Positions 1 through 6,574 are shown, numbered from the stretch's first letter. The stretch: DNA of 13,515 nt from an archaeon (GCA_030019325.1 JASEFB010000055.1:1-13515), one strand, 5' to 3'. Notes: generated by a model from the letters alone, not told the origin. Numbers and translations: made by a program.

Positions 1-380
1 AGAGCATATCTTTAAGCCCATCTCAGGGCATCATGCAAGCAGGCTGAATAGTTACCATATTTATATCTATTATAAACGATGTTGTTTGATAGTTATCAAC
101 TTTCGCTTCTTTTCCATTTTTTAATCCGCTCGTGCTTTTCCATCTCCATATCACCTTTAATAGCGTTACCACCTCTGAAAAAAACACTTCACCGTGCCTT
201 TAACTTACTTCTTGATGGTATTCATACGTTCCCCCTAATCACTCGTTTATCCTTACCCCTATCCCCCGGATCGAATAACCGTGAATGTTAATTAAAAGGC
301 AAAAATTTTGCTCCGTTTGCCTTAATGTCTTTGGCAAGTTCTTTTTATTCGTCACGTTACTGAAAAACCACCAGACACGA
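1..380. other. Gene-poor left edge
   Basis: I see no convincing gene here. An AT-rich TATA-like stretch lies near 55-77. A 70-codon open frame from 79 encodes a low-complexity, Leu/Ser/Pro-rich peptide with no family resemblance, so I do not call it. A short inverted repeat (TTGCC at 318, GGCAA at 333) is followed by T-rich DNA and could be a weak terminator. A gene starting near 22 on the minus strand and running off the window is possible but cannot be tested. Confidence 0.4.
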
Positions 381-452
381 AAACACCGAAGCGGCTATGA
401 AAGAAGCTCCTCAAATGAATCATAACAATTACTGCGCATAAAAAGAGGAAAG
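380..452 (+). repeat. Interspersed repeat copy 1 (core 381-408, extended)
   Basis: The core differs from consensus by ACACC for ACCC and by ATG for CTG. About 20 bp later it carries the extended block ACAATTACTGCGCATAAAA, shared almost exactly with the copy at 11391. The intervening DNA is shortened relative to that copy. It lies beside the membrane-protein fragment and the gutted vapC. Confidence 0.75.
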
Positions 453-567
453 GATCGCCGGGGGTCTTACATTGATCTTTATAGGCGTGCTTGGTGTGAT
501 TATCACGCTCGTAGGAGGAGCTCAAAATCTAAATATGAAATTGACTCTTCGATACTACCTTCCTTAG
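442..567 (+). pseudogene. Membrane-protein gene fragment
   Basis: This is an open stretch of about 41 codons with no upstream start; it follows a TAA inside the extended repeat. The translation has one strongly hydrophobic segment (GGLTLIFIGVLGVIITLVGG) and ends LTLRYYLP before TAG at 565. The end LTLRY is shared with the broken frame at 11488-11710, because both lie in a duplicated block. I cannot name the family. A gene remnant seems likelier than a functional peptide. Confidence 0.35.
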
Positions 568-643
568 TGCACGACCTCAGCAGGTGTCTTCCTCCCTCGT
601 TCTGTTCGGTCAAAAAAATCACGTTCGTATCCACCAGATACAT
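564..643 (-). pseudogene. vapC remnant (PIN toxin, internal deletion)
   Basis: Reading the minus strand from ATG at 643 gives MYLVDTNV, the first PIN-domain strand with its catalytic Asp. The sequence then jumps to the last codons of the family, RTERGRKTPAEVVH and stop, but in a different frame. The intact paralogue at 11712-12110 shows that about 105 internal codons, including the other acidic active-site residues, have gone. No active ribonuclease can be made. The gene keeps its position directly after the intact vapB at 647-850, 3 nt beyond that stop, as expected for a former vapBC pair. Confidence 0.8.
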
Positions 644-646
644 TAA

Positions 647-850
647 TTAGTCGCCCCACCATTCAAGAATTTTTCGCTGAAGTTCCAGAGAGGTATATTT
701 ATCTTTGTATTCTTTTAATCCACCCGCCCAGTCCAATTTCAGCTTCTTTCCAGTCTTCTTTTTGGCCTTCTGCAGTAAAAAGTCAACGTAATCTTCTACT
801 TCTCTATGCAATTCAGGTGGCAATTGTTTTATCTTCTCCTCTATTCCCAT
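647..850 (-). CDS. vapB: Orphan VapB-type antitoxin (DUF2281-like)
   Basis: This 67-residue protein begins MGIEEKIKQLPPELHREV and continues into EDYVDFLLQKAKKK, the typical N-terminus of DUF2281-type antitoxins that pair with PIN-domain VapC ribonucleases. Such antitoxins bind and block the toxin and usually repress their own promoter. Residues 1-30 are predicted helical; the lysine-rich middle leads to a C-terminal segment (LDWAGGLKEYKDKYTSLELQ) likely to occupy the toxin groove. A strong Shine-Dalgarno site (AAGGAGGT, minus strand, plus 859-866) sits 8 nt before ATG. Its toxin gene downstream is gutted, leaving an orphan. It is nearly identical to the antitoxin at 12112-12312, so it might still neutralise that locus's toxin (inference). 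Confidence 0.85.
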   Translation of the reverse strand: MGIEEKIKQLPPELHREVEDYVDFLLQKAKKKTGKKLKLDWAGGLKEYKDKYTSLELQRKILEWWGD

Positions 851-917
851 ACTATCTTACCTCCTTACCTCGCACTCCAGAACCTCGTCTCAAAAACATC
901 ACGAATCAATACAATCA

Positions 918-930
918 AATAAAATATATC
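918..930 (-). promoter_or_regulatory. Putative TATA region of vapB (copy 1)
   Basis: The minus strand reads GGATATATTTTATTTG, an archaeal-like TATA stretch about 70 nt before the vapB start. The same AT-rich block is kept in the duplicate at about 12371-12396, though with an altered TATA sequence. Confidence 0.4.
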
Positions 931-1042
931 CGTCCACCTTCTAGCACATTACTAATAAAATCGCTTGATTATTTAAATCATTCGATACTCGCATGGGCTT
1001 TCCTTCTCTTACACGAGTTCGTTCGATAACTCAATATCGAAA

Positions 1043-1084
1043 GCTTTAAATACACATGAATATGTATTTATGCGTATGAATATG
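1043..1084 (+). promoter_or_regulatory. TATA box and tandem operator-like repeat
   Basis: GCTTTAAATAC at 1043-1053 is a good archaeal TATA box. Its centre, near 1048, predicts a transcript start near 1075, on top of the ATG codons at 1070, 1076 and 1082. The nine bases ATGAATATG occur twice, at 1056-1064 and 1076-1084, exactly 20 bp apart. They flank the predicted start site. Tandem sites about two helical turns apart suit autoregulation by the RHH protein encoded next (inference). Confidence 0.55.
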
Positions 1085-1411
1085 AAGAAATATGGCGCTA
1101 AGGCGAGACTCACCGTAACCGTAGATAAAGGTGTTCTAAAAAGTGCAAAAGAAGCTGCTGAAAGGAAACGAATACCTCTCTCAAGGTTAATAGAGACCTT
1201 TTTAAATTTCTTTGCAAAGCCCGATGTTTATTGTTTTAAATGTGGTGAACGATTTAGTTCAACCGAAACTGAACTTTGTCTTAAATGCGGTTGGATGCGG
1301 TGCCCAAAATGTAAAGTTTGTGGGTGTAAATTGAGCGAAGAGACAGCCGTCGCGATTTTCCACATGAGAAAGGTTTACGAAGATTTACTCGCAGGAAGGA
1401 TAAAAAGTTGA
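1076..1411 (+). CDS. RHH-like N-terminus fused to zinc ribbon, putative regulator
   Basis: The protein has about 111 residues. Residues roughly 8-45 (ARLTVTVDKGVLKSAKEAAE, then PLSRLIETFLNFF) have the strand-helix-helix pattern of ribbon-helix-helix proteins, close to DUF6364/CopG-type antitoxins and repressors. After that come eight cysteines: CFKC, CLKC, CPKC and CGC, a rubredoxin/zinc-ribbon-like array likely to hold one or two zinc ions. Together these suggest a metal-containing DNA-binding regulator. The start at 1076 is chosen because the TATA box predicts transcription starting there; ATG codons at 1070 and 1082 are alternatives. It ends 6 nt before the VUT transporter, so the two are probably co-transcribed. 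The target gene is not shown by sequence; an antitoxin-like role is the alternative. Confidence 0.8.
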   Translation: MNMKKYGAKARLTVTVDKGVLKSAKEAAERKRIPLSRLIETFLNFFAKPDVYCFKCGERFSSTETELCLKCGWMRCPKCKVCGCKLSEETAVAIFHMRKVYEDLLAGRIKS

Positions 1412-1417
1412 GGAACA

Positions 1418-2152
1418 ATGGGATGGGATATGATGCAGGTTTGGTTATATTGGATCATAGGTTTGACTTTAGTTACGTATGTTTCTGTACAAGTTATAAA
1501 GAAGTATCCTCAATATGGGTTTGCGGCTTTAACCGGTTTTTACATCATTTATCTGGGAGCTTCGCAGGTTTTGGCAACGAGGATTATCGTGTTTGATTTG
1601 GGCTTTTACACTTTCTTTGCTCCTGCCGCAGTGTTCATCTATCCGTTTATAGCACAGGTCATAGACATGATAAACGAGGTTTATGGCCAGAAAAGTACAC
1701 ATGTTGCAATCCTAACAGCTTTTGTAACTCAAGTTTTATTAGTATTGTTTATAGCTATGGTTAACACGTTGAGCCCTGCACCATTCTTTGCCTTTGAGGA
1801 AGCCTGGAAATCTCTTTTTGGTCTTAGTATAAGGATAACGGTAGCCTCTTGGATAGCTTTCATTATATCTTCCAACTTGGATGCTTTCATATTTGCCAAG
1901 CTTAAGGAGAAGTTTCATATAAAAGAAAATAAGTTCAGGTATGATATATCAGTTAACCCTTATGTCTGGTTGCGTTCAAGTGTAAGTGATGCCATGGACT
2001 TAACTTTGGACAGTATGATTTTTGTAACCTTAGCTTTCTTTGGAGTAATGCCGGTTATTCCTTTAATTATTGGTCAGATAGTAAGCAAGAATGTGATTGG
2101 TTTTTTCGATAATCCATGGTTTGTATGGTATAAAAGGATGTTAAGGAAATGA
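1418..2152 (+). CDS. VUT/YhhQ-family queuosine precursor transporter
   Basis: This 244-residue integral membrane protein has about six hydrophobic helices. Family signatures are present: an APAAVFIYPFIAQVIDMINEVYG segment (helix 3 and following loop, around residues 68-90), a late SSNLDAFIFAKLKE helix with its Asp, and RSSVSDAMDLTLDSMIF near 190. These match COG1738/PF02592, whose studied members (E. coli YhhQ) import queuosine precursors such as preQ0 or preQ1. In archaea preQ0 feeds archaeosine in tRNA, so uptake for tRNA modification is the likely role (inference). It starts 6 nt after the RHH/zinc-ribbon gene, with GAGGA overlapping that gene's stop; ATG at 1430 is an alternative. Codon use is markedly more AT-rich than in ftsZ or ridA, which may point to separate ancestry. 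Confidence 0.88.
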   Translation: MGWDMMQVWLYWIIGLTLVTYVSVQVIKKYPQYGFAALTGFYIIYLGASQVLATRIIVFDLGFYTFFAPAAVFIYPFIAQVIDMINEVYGQKSTHVAILTAFVTQVLLVLFIAMVNTLSPAPFFAFEEAWKSLFGLSIRITVASWIAFIISSNLDAFIFAKLKEKFHIKENKFRYDISVNPYVWLRSSVSDAMDLTLDSMIFVTLAFFGVMPVIPLIIGQIVSKNVIGFFDNPWFVWYKRMLRK

Positions 2153-2232
2153 GAGGAGTAATTAACAAGAAATTTGTATGGTTTATTTGGTTTGCTCACC
2201 CCAAAGTCACGATTTGAAATTAATCATAATTG

Positions 2233-2266
2233 ACCCGAAACACCGAAGCGGCTCTGAAAGAAGCTT
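2233..2266 (+). repeat. Interspersed repeat copy 2
   Basis: Core repeat with CACC for CCC, otherwise near consensus (GAAGCGGCTCTGAAAGAAGC), about 80 nt after the transporter stop. Its final AAGCTTT runs directly into AAATA, so the repeat end forms part of a TATA box (2264-2272). Confidence 0.85.
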
Positions 2267-2273
2267 TAAATAG
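2264..2273 (+). promoter_or_regulatory. TATA box overlapping repeat copy 2
   Basis: CTTTAAATAG has the same sequence style as the box at 1043. Its centre near 2268 predicts transcription from about 2295. That matches either a leaderless start at ATG 2297 or a 135-nt leader for the TRAM gene. Confidence 0.45.
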
Positions 2274-2296
2274 CGAATATTTTGCGGCTTATTTAT

Positions 2297-2404
2297 ATGA
2301 GAAGGGAATATCTTGATTATTACGCGGTAGCGAGGAATAAGCGACTTTTTCATAGAAGAAGCGATTTTTTCTTGGTATCACGAAACAAAAAAAAGAGAAA
2401 ATAG
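2297..2404 (+). CDS. Candidate leaderless basic micro-ORF
   Basis: There are 35 codons from ATG 2297 to TAG 2402. The peptide starts MRREYLDYYAVARNKR and ends in a lysine/arginine-rich tail (SRNKKKRK). The ATG lies 2-3 nt from the start site predicted by the TATA box, and the stop is 25 nt before the TRAM start codon. It could be a small basic protein, an upstream leader peptide, or chance in an AT-rich leader. I recognise no family. Confidence 0.25.
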   Translation: MRREYLDYYAVARNKRLFHRRSDFFLVSRNKKKRK

Positions 2405-2429
2405 AATAGAATAGGAGGTTTTGTAAGGT

Positions 2430-2642
2430 ATGGAATACAGAGAAAGAAGGGGTTTTAGTTCCCCCATAGACGTTGGTGAGACCTACGACGTGACGGTCGA
2501 AGACGTAGGTAGAGAAGGCGATGGCATAACCCGAGTAGAAGGGTTTGTGGTTTTTGTACCCAATACGAAAAAGGGCGATAGTGTGAAGATACGGGTAACA
2601 AAAGTCTCGAGGAGAGTTGGATTTGCAGAAGTAGTTGCGTGA
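2430..2642 (+). CDS. Small stand-alone TRAM-domain protein
   Basis: Almost the whole 70-residue protein is one TRAM domain (PF01938). After a short charged N-terminus (MEYRERRGFSSPIDVG) come YDVTVEDVGREGDGITRVEG, FVVFVPNTKKGDSVKIRV and TKVSRRVGFAEVV, the order of strands and the GDGI/VPNTKKGD motifs typical of archaeal single-domain TRAM proteins. These bind RNA non-specifically and are thought to act as cold-shock-like RNA chaperones; that role is family knowledge. The start is fixed by a strong Shine-Dalgarno site (GGAGGT at 2414-2419) ten nucleotides upstream. It is probably monocistronic, with a hairpin terminator 38 nt downstream. Confidence 0.93.
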   Translation: MEYRERRGFSSPIDVGETYDVTVEDVGREGDGITRVEGFVVFVPNTKKGDSVKIRVTKVSRRVGFAEVVA

Positions 2643-2679
2643 TGAATGGTATTACGCTTCTAATTAAAACATTTCCAAA

Positions 2680-2716
2680 GCTATAGTGGCCTATAGCACT
2701 CCCTTTTTTATTTTTT
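2680..2716 (+). terminator. Hairpin plus T-tract terminator after TRAM gene
   Basis: GCTATAG (2680-2686) and CTATAGC (2691-2697) form a perfect 7-bp stem with a TGGC loop. It is followed by CCCTTTTTTATTTTTT. This is the cleanest terminator-like structure in the window. Confidence 0.8.
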
Positions 2717-2789
2717 AAAAAATGAGAGGTTCATGAGAGAATATAATTTGAATTTGTATATTCGTTACACTGCCTGGAATACGACAACC

Positions 2790-2818
2790 CTGAAACCCGA
2801 AGCGGCTCTGAAAGAAGC
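2790..2818 (+). repeat. Interspersed repeat copy 3
   Basis: Near-consensus core (GAAACCCGAAGCGGCTCTG, then AAAGAAGC) that diverges after the last GC. It lies about 150 nt after the TRAM stop and 155 nt before ftsZ. No extended block is evident. Confidence 0.85.
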
Positions 2819-2923
2819 GGGGAGATGGGTGGTAAAAAGTGTTAAGCAAAGTTTTAAAGCTCGAATAAAAGAGAATTTGAGATGAAATTGCACCCCAGTA
2901 AAATTGGATACCCCAATCCGTTA

Positions 2924-2934
2924 GTTATATATAT
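2924..2934 (+). promoter_or_regulatory. ftsZ TATA box
   Basis: GTTATATATATG lies about 45 nt before the ftsZ ATG. The predicted start near 2956 leaves a leader of about 17 nt containing AGGGAAG as a weak ribosome site. Confidence 0.6.
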
Positions 2935-2972
2935 GCATATCTTCTTATGGAATAAGAGATAGGGAAGTAAAG

Positions 2973-4046
2973 ATGAAACAAATTGGGAATGAAAGGGTGT
3001 ATGTAGAGGAAGAAGAAGCGAAGAGGATGAGGGATGATGAATTGGAGGAGGCCTTGAAAAAGGCAAGAACAATCATAAAGGTAATTGGATGCGGGGGGAG
3101 CGGAACCAACACGATGCAGAGGATGACCGAAGAAGGTATTTTTGGTGCTGAGCTTTATGCATTGAATACCGATGCGCAACATTTGTTGTTCTCGAAAGTG
3201 GATCGGAAACTATTGATAGGAAAGAAGACCACGCGTGGACTTGGAGCAGGGAGTATTCCGCGGTTGGGGGAGGAGGCAGCGAAGGAGAATGAATCAGATA
3301 TAAAAGCAATAGTTGAGAACGCAGATATGGTCTTTGTCACCTGTGGGTTGGGTGGTGGCACTGGGACTGGCGCAGCGCCCGTTGTTGCACAAGCAGCGCA
3401 AGAAGCAGGTGCGCTCACCATTGGGGTGGTCACGCTACCGTTTAGCGCCGAAGGTACGATAAGAATAGAGAATACGGCTTACGGACTTGAGCAACTGCGT
3501 GAAAATACCGATACACTGATTGTGATCCCAAATGACAAGCTCCTGGATATGGTTCCGCGATTGCCCTTAAACGAAGCTTTTAGGGTCGCCGATGAGGTGC
3601 TGATGCGATCAGTAAAGGGACTAACCGAGCTGATTACCAAACCGGGTCTCATAAATCTGGACTTCGCCGATGTAAGGACCGTGATGAAAGATGGTGGAAT
3701 GGCGATGATTGGATTAGGGGAATCTGATGGCCAGAATAAAGCGATAGAATCAGTGAGAAAGGCGGTAAGCTCGCCGTTGCTCGAGGTGGATGTAACCGAT
3801 GCGAAAGCCGCACTGGTAAACGTGATCGGTGGCGAGGACATGACCGTAGAGGAAGCAGAAGGAGCACTTCAGGAAGTATATAAGATGATGAACCTCGAAG
3901 CACGGATTATCTGGGGTGTGCAGGTGAGTCCGGAACTGAAGAGCATGATACGAACATTGCTCATCGTGACCGGTGTGAAATCAGAGCAAATTTATGCACG
4001 GAGGGATGTAAAGAAAGAGAAATTTGGCATTGAGATAGTGCAGTAA
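2973..4046 (+). CDS. ftsZ: Cell-division tubulin homologue FtsZ
   Basis: This 357-residue FtsZ polymerises with GTP into the division ring at mid-cell. An acidic helical N-terminus (residues 1-30, EEEEAKRMRDDELEEALKK) precedes the GTPase core: VIGCGGSGTNT (T1), ALNTDAQHL (T2/T3), the tubulin signature GGGTGTGAAP around residue 127, VVTLPFSAEG, and the catalytic T7 loop INLDFADVRTVM near residue 228 with both acidic residues. The C-terminal domain follows (VNVIGGEDMTVEEAE, IIWGVQV). All GTP-binding and hydrolysis residues I can identify are intact. A TATA box is placed normally upstream. It seems monocistronic, with a repeat and an inverted repeat following. Archaea often have FtsZ1 and FtsZ2; I cannot assign which confidently. 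A CetZ paralogue lies about 6 kb downstream. Confidence 0.97.
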   Translation: MKQIGNERVYVEEEEAKRMRDDELEEALKKARTIIKVIGCGGSGTNTMQRMTEEGIFGAELYALNTDAQHLLFSKVDRKLLIGKKTTRGLGAGSIPRLGEEAAKENESDIKAIVENADMVFVTCGLGGGTGTGAAPVVAQAAQEAGALTIGVVTLPFSAEGTIRIENTAYGLEQLRENTDTLIVIPNDKLLDMVPRLPLNEAFRVADEVLMRSVKGLTELITKPGLINLDFADVRTVMKDGGMAMIGLGESDGQNKAIESVRKAVSSPLLEVDVTDAKAALVNVIGGEDMTVEEAEGALQEVYKMMNLEARIIWGVQVSPELKSMIRTLLIVTGVKSEQIYARRDVKKEKFGIEIVQ

Positions 4047-4057
4047 GACCCTTCTCC

Positions 4058-4083
4058 GCAAAAAAAATCAAAACGTTTTGCGT
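4058..4083 (+). repeat. Inverted repeat just after ftsZ
   Basis: CGCAAAA (4058-4064) pairs with TTTTGCG (4077-4083), 11 nt past the ftsZ stop. A palindromic AAAACGTTTT lies at 4071-4080. It could be a 3'-end hairpin, but there is no T-tract after it, so a terminator role is uncertain. Confidence 0.4.
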
Positions 4084-4159
4084 ATGTATTAATGGAGATT
4101 TTAAGATTGCTCGTTGTTGACCAACTCAACCATGGTTCAAAGATAAAAACCCACCGAAC

Positions 4160-4190
4160 CCGAAACCCGAAGCGGCTCTGAACGAAGCTT
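4160..4190 (+). repeat. Interspersed repeat copy 4
   Basis: Consensus core with one change (AACGAAGC for AAAGAAGC), preceded by a partial echo, ACCGAACCCGAAACCCG. It lies about 115 nt after the ftsZ stop and is followed by a T-rich run (TTTGCTTTTTTATTTTT) that could serve as an archaeal T-tract terminator. Confidence 0.87.
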
Positions 4191-4261
4191 TGCTTTTTTA
4201 TTTTTGGTATTACTACAATAAATAAGATAGAAGTTTTCTTAATAGAAACGTTGGTAATTAA

Positions 4262-4271
4262 ATTAAATAAC
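4262..4271 (+). promoter_or_regulatory. TATA box of the DUF2299-like gene
   Basis: ATTAAATAAC is centred near 4267, about 30 nt before ATG 4298. This suggests a leaderless or nearly leaderless transcript and favours ATG 4298 over the in-frame GTG at 4289. Confidence 0.5.
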
Positions 4272-4297
4272 GTTAAATCGTATGTATAGTGGTAACA

Positions 4298-4837
4298 ATG
4301 GATGAGAAAATCAAGATCGTAAAAGATAAAATTGGAAGATGGTTAAGAGAGGAAAACATCTTCCCACGAGAGGCACTTGATCCCCAGGCACACTTCAATT
4401 TTTATATACAACACGGCAATTTGAACGTTAATGTAGTGCAGATGGTGGACTGGCGTGATAGTATTGTGGTGGGTACGAATGTGCTTTTGGGACCCCTAAG
4501 TGGTAAGATAGATCTGCTGGATCAAGAGAAGAAGCAGGATTTCTTTTGGGATCTGAGTTTAGAATTGTTGAAAAACGAAGAAATTGGCGATTTCGATATA
4601 AAACCCGATCCACCAGATAATGTACGCGAAGTTCTTATTAAATCTAAGCCGATTTTTTATGATGGACTTACGAAAGATAGATTAATGAACACTATTTACT
4701 CAATGTTTAAAACTATGATAATGATTCCTTGTTTGATTGCGAAGTATGCTATACCAAGTGAAGTACCTGAAGCACCTGAAGAACCTGAAGCACCTGAAGA
4801 ACCTGAAGAACCTCCATACTCTTTTTACATAAGATAA
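4298..4837 (+). CDS. DUF2299-like archaeal protein with Pro/Glu tail
   Basis: This soluble protein has about 179 residues. The N-terminal helix (MDEKIKIVKDKIGRWLREE) precedes a mixed alpha/beta domain with NVNVVQMVDWRDSIVVGTNV and a late helical motif IFYDGLTKDRLMNTIYSMFK. These features recall the archaeal DUF2299 family (function unknown; the fold is often compared with small chaperone-like domains). The match rests on memory of the pattern and is moderate. The last 30 residues are a low-complexity tail of PEAPEEP units ending YSFYIR, encoded by near-identical DNA repeats, probably a flexible acidic extension. ATG 4298 fits the upstream TATA box. It is likely monocistronic; no neighbour suggests a pathway. 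Confidence 0.8.
   Translation: MDEKIKIVKDKIGRWLREENIFPREALDPQAHFNFYIQHGNLNVNVVQMVDWRDSIVVGTNVLLGPLSGKIDLLDQEKKQDFFWDLSLELLKNEEIGDFDIKPDPPDNVREVLIKSKPIFYDGLTKDRLMNTIYSMFKTMIMIPCLIAKYAIPSEVPEAPEEPEAPEEPEEPPYSFYIR
4760..4813 (+). repeat. In-gene tandem codon repeat (PEAPEEP tail)
   Basis: GAAGCACCT and GAAGAACCT units alternate over about 54 bp in frame. They encode the acidic proline-rich tail and are likely to vary in copy number between strains by slippage. Confidence 0.8.
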
Positions 4838-4865
4838 TGATAGGTTTTGCGGAGAATCAATTTTC

Positions 4866-5003
4866 TTAAGGGCTTATACCTTCTTCCTTCATCCTTCTCA
4901 ATGTCCCCTTACTTACCTTTTGACTCGCTGCAATTGAGGTAAAAGGCACACCAGCACTAAGTTGCTTCTGCACAGTATCGAAGTATATGCGATTGTTGAC
5001 TGT
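4866..5003 (-). pseudogene. Helix-turn-helix protein fragment
   Basis: The minus strand is open for about 45 codons with no start codon. It translates to IYFDTVQKQLSAGVPFTSI, then AASQKVSKGTLRRMKEEGI and a stop. The pattern G-x5-IA-x5-VSKGTLRR is a classic helix-turn-helix like those in resolvase/transposase or phage regulator N-termini. The rest of the gene is missing: the frame is closed upstream by TAA, and repeat copy 5 begins about 20 bp away. I read it as a decayed mobile-element or regulator gene. A short functional DNA-binding peptide starting at a GTG is less likely. Confidence 0.45.
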
Positions 5004-5025
5004 TTATTTTGTTGTTATCAATCGT

Positions 5026-5119
5026 AGGAAAAGGCTATGAAAGAAGCTTAGCCTTACTATCATCTTTGCCCTTGAAGATTATTTGCATAAAGGGGAAACT
5101 TTGTATTCTCGTGCCTATG
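5026..5119 (+). repeat. Interspersed repeat copy 5 (degenerate core, full extended block)
   Basis: Only the second half of the core is well kept (GGCTATGAAAGAAGCTTAGCC, from 5033). The downstream 60 bp align closely with the copy at 11391: CTTTGCCCTT, ATTATTTGCATAAA, GGGGAAACTTT, and TTCTCGTGCCTATGA. The similarity ends at an ATG (5117) in frame with the lipoprotein gene. Confidence 0.8.
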
Positions 5120-5146
5120 AATGAAAGTGCTACTTTCCAGTTAAAT

Positions 5147-6043
5147 ATGAATGAGAAACTCGGAAGCGGATTTGTTATAGTAGCGATTATAGCTGTTACG
5201 ATATTGGCAGGTTGCGCAGAAGAAGCACCCATGCCCACGCCTACTCCCACTCTAATGCCAAGCCCTACTCCAACGCACGGAGTAACGCCAAGCCCAAGCC
5301 TAAGTCCAAAAAATGAGCAAAGTGTAATAAGATTTTGTATAATTGAATATGGTCACAAAAATATTATGATTAGAAACGGATCACCTCTCATAGAAAATAG
5401 CATACTCCGCTATGCGGATCATCTTTTCAGAAAGGGCGGGAATGATCCTTTACGCGAACGCGAAGGGGGGAGTGGAATTACGTATTGGGGTGGAGCATCG
5501 CCGATAATAAGGGGAAATATCATCTATAGCAATACTCATAACCTTGAAATTGGTAGCTATGGAATGCCAATAATAGAGAATAATGTAATCGCATTTGGTC
5601 AAAAGAGAGGGGAATACTTTGGCGGGGCAAATGGTATAAGAACATGGAGCGATGAGGGGACTACGACATTTAGGAATAATTTAATATACAGAAATAGGTG
5701 GGGAATTGAGTTTAATTGGGGATCTAAAGCTAGTGTTAAAAATAACATCATCGCAAAAAATGATGTGGGACTCGTTTGCTGGCAGGGAGATCCAGAAGAA
5801 ATTGAATCCCATCCATTGATCTCATATAATACTGTGTGGGGTAACAGAATTAATTATAGCAAAGGTACCCTGAGTACTGGTCATGGGTATTTACTTCCGG
5901 GGGATCACGATATCTCGGTCGATCCATTATTTACCGATTTCAATTTTTACAATACTGATTTTATTCCTCAAGAGCCTATGCTTAGAGATTCTGACATCGG
6001 TCCTAACTGGGATTGGAGCTGGGGCGATCCTGATATTTTATAG
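5147..6043 (+). CDS. Lipoprotein with Pro/Thr linker and right-handed beta-helix domain
   Basis: From ATG 5147 the protein has 298 residues. The N-terminus MNEKLGSGFVIVAIIAVTIL followed by AGC is a textbook lipoprotein signal; Cys23 would carry the lipid, anchoring it outside the cytoplasmic membrane. A flexible linker follows (PTPTPTLMPSPTPTHG). The remainder has repeated rungs of the form NGSPLIENSIL, GASPIIRGNIIY, GMPIIENNVIAF, GTTTFRNNLIYRN, KASVKNNIIAKND, typical of parallel beta-helix (PbH1/NosD-like) proteins, several of which bind or cleave polysaccharides. No catalytic residues can be assigned. ATG 5117 is an in-frame alternative that would add ten residues ahead of the signal; an open frame reaches back to 5009 but runs through the repeat and is unlikely. 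A repeat core lies 12 nt after the stop. Confidence 0.88.
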   Translation: MNEKLGSGFVIVAIIAVTILAGCAEEAPMPTPTPTLMPSPTPTHGVTPSPSLSPKNEQSVIRFCIIEYGHKNIMIRNGSPLIENSILRYADHLFRKGGNDPLREREGGSGITYWGGASPIIRGNIIYSNTHNLEIGSYGMPIIENNVIAFGQKRGEYFGGANGIRTWSDEGTTTFRNNLIYRNRWGIEFNWGSKASVKNNIIAKNDVGLVCWQGDPEEIESHPLISYNTVWGNRINYSKGTLSTGHGYLLPGDHDISVDPLFTDFNFYNTDFIPQEPMLRDSDIGPNWDWSWGDPDIL

Positions 6044-6053
6044 ATAAATCATC

Positions 6054-6126
6054 GACCCGAAAAACGAAGCGGCTCTGAAATCAGCTCAACCGAACAATAA
6101 AATTTATCCTTAACCCGTACTACGCA
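6054..6126 (+). repeat. Interspersed repeat copy 6 (extended)
   Basis: The core CGAAGCGGCTCTGAAATCAGC has a changed 3' end and begins about 12 nt after the lipoprotein stop. The extended block is recognisable: TTTATCCTTAAC, then ACTACGCATAAAG at 6119-6131. It runs into the TATA box of the NERD-remnant gene. Confidence 0.78.
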
Positions 6127-6136
6127 TAAAGAATAA

Positions 6137-6147
6137 CTATATATACT
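6137..6147 (+). promoter_or_regulatory. TATA box of the NERD-remnant gene
   Basis: ACTATATATAC is centred about 27 nt before ATG 6170, predicting a leaderless transcript. The promoter looks intact although the gene is broken. Confidence 0.6.
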
Positions 6148-6169
6148 CCATTGCTTGATACTTGTAAGC

Positions 6170-6543
6170 ATGGCAAACGTGTTAAAGCAACAAGAAAGCC
6201 TTAACTCTGCCTTTAAAAAGAGATCAGGGGTTGGTTTATTATTTACCCTGATTGGTATACTCATTTTAATTACAAAACAAAATTCTATAACCCGGTTAAG
6301 CAGGGAAAAGGGCATTCAGTAGCCCTAAGCAAGTATCTTGAAGCAAATAGTTTTAATAAGCTTTGGATTAATACGATAGTAATATTTACAAAGCCAAGTG
6401 TTAAGCTCAAGGTATATTCTCCTGAAGTACCAGTAATTCATCTGTCTGAATTAAGTGGGTATTTAACTGAGCAAGGACAGGTTATGAGCCCTAGCCACTG
6501 CACTGAAGTAGCTAATTGCATAGCTAAATTAATTCCTGCCTAA
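6170..6543 (+). pseudogene. Membrane-anchored NERD-domain gene, internally deleted and frameshifted
   Basis: The first frame (6170-6322) gives 50 codons: a charged N-terminus, then a hydrophobic helix (GVGLLFTLIGILILI), then nonsense. From about 6262 a second frame (phase shifted by two) gives KTKFYNPVKQGKGHSVALSK, then WINTIVIFTKPSVKLKV, VPVIHLSELSGYL and a stop at 6541. The NPVKQ-x-H-x-L motif followed by the VIFT strand is the C-terminal half of NERD (nuclease-related) domains. The catalytic D...E-x-K part that normally lies between the membrane helix and NP-Q is absent, so a deletion removed the core. Neither piece should be an active nuclease. Family assignment is from motif recognition. 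The start fits the TATA box. Confidence 0.7.
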
Positions 6544-6574
6544 AGATAAGATGAAAGGAAAAATAAAAGAGAAC

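Larger units (their letters stand above)
535..940. repeat. Duplicated vapBC segment, copy 1 (deleted form)
   Basis: This block is nearly identical to about 11683-12408. It covers the tail of a membrane-protein fragment, the 3' end of vapC, the start of vapC, all of vapB, its Shine-Dalgarno site and the upstream AT-rich promoter region. Relative to the other copy about 315 bp of vapC are missing; the junction lies around 614-619 in an A-run. The orientation is the same in both copies, so this is a direct segmental duplication about 11.1 kb apart. Confidence 0.85.

Noticed and set aside
79..291. 70-codon open frame on the plus strand
   Set aside because: The translation is Leu/Ser/Pro-rich with no domain pattern, no ribosome site, and no support beyond being open.
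2733..2885. 50-codon frame containing KPEAALKEA
   Set aside because: It has no promoter or ribosome site at the right distance, starts just after a terminator, and depends on the repeat for much of its sequence. Mentioned under the repeat findings only.
5009..5146. Longer N-terminus for the lipoprotein gene
   Set aside because: It runs through repeat copy 5 and would bury the lipoprotein signal 46 residues inside the protein.
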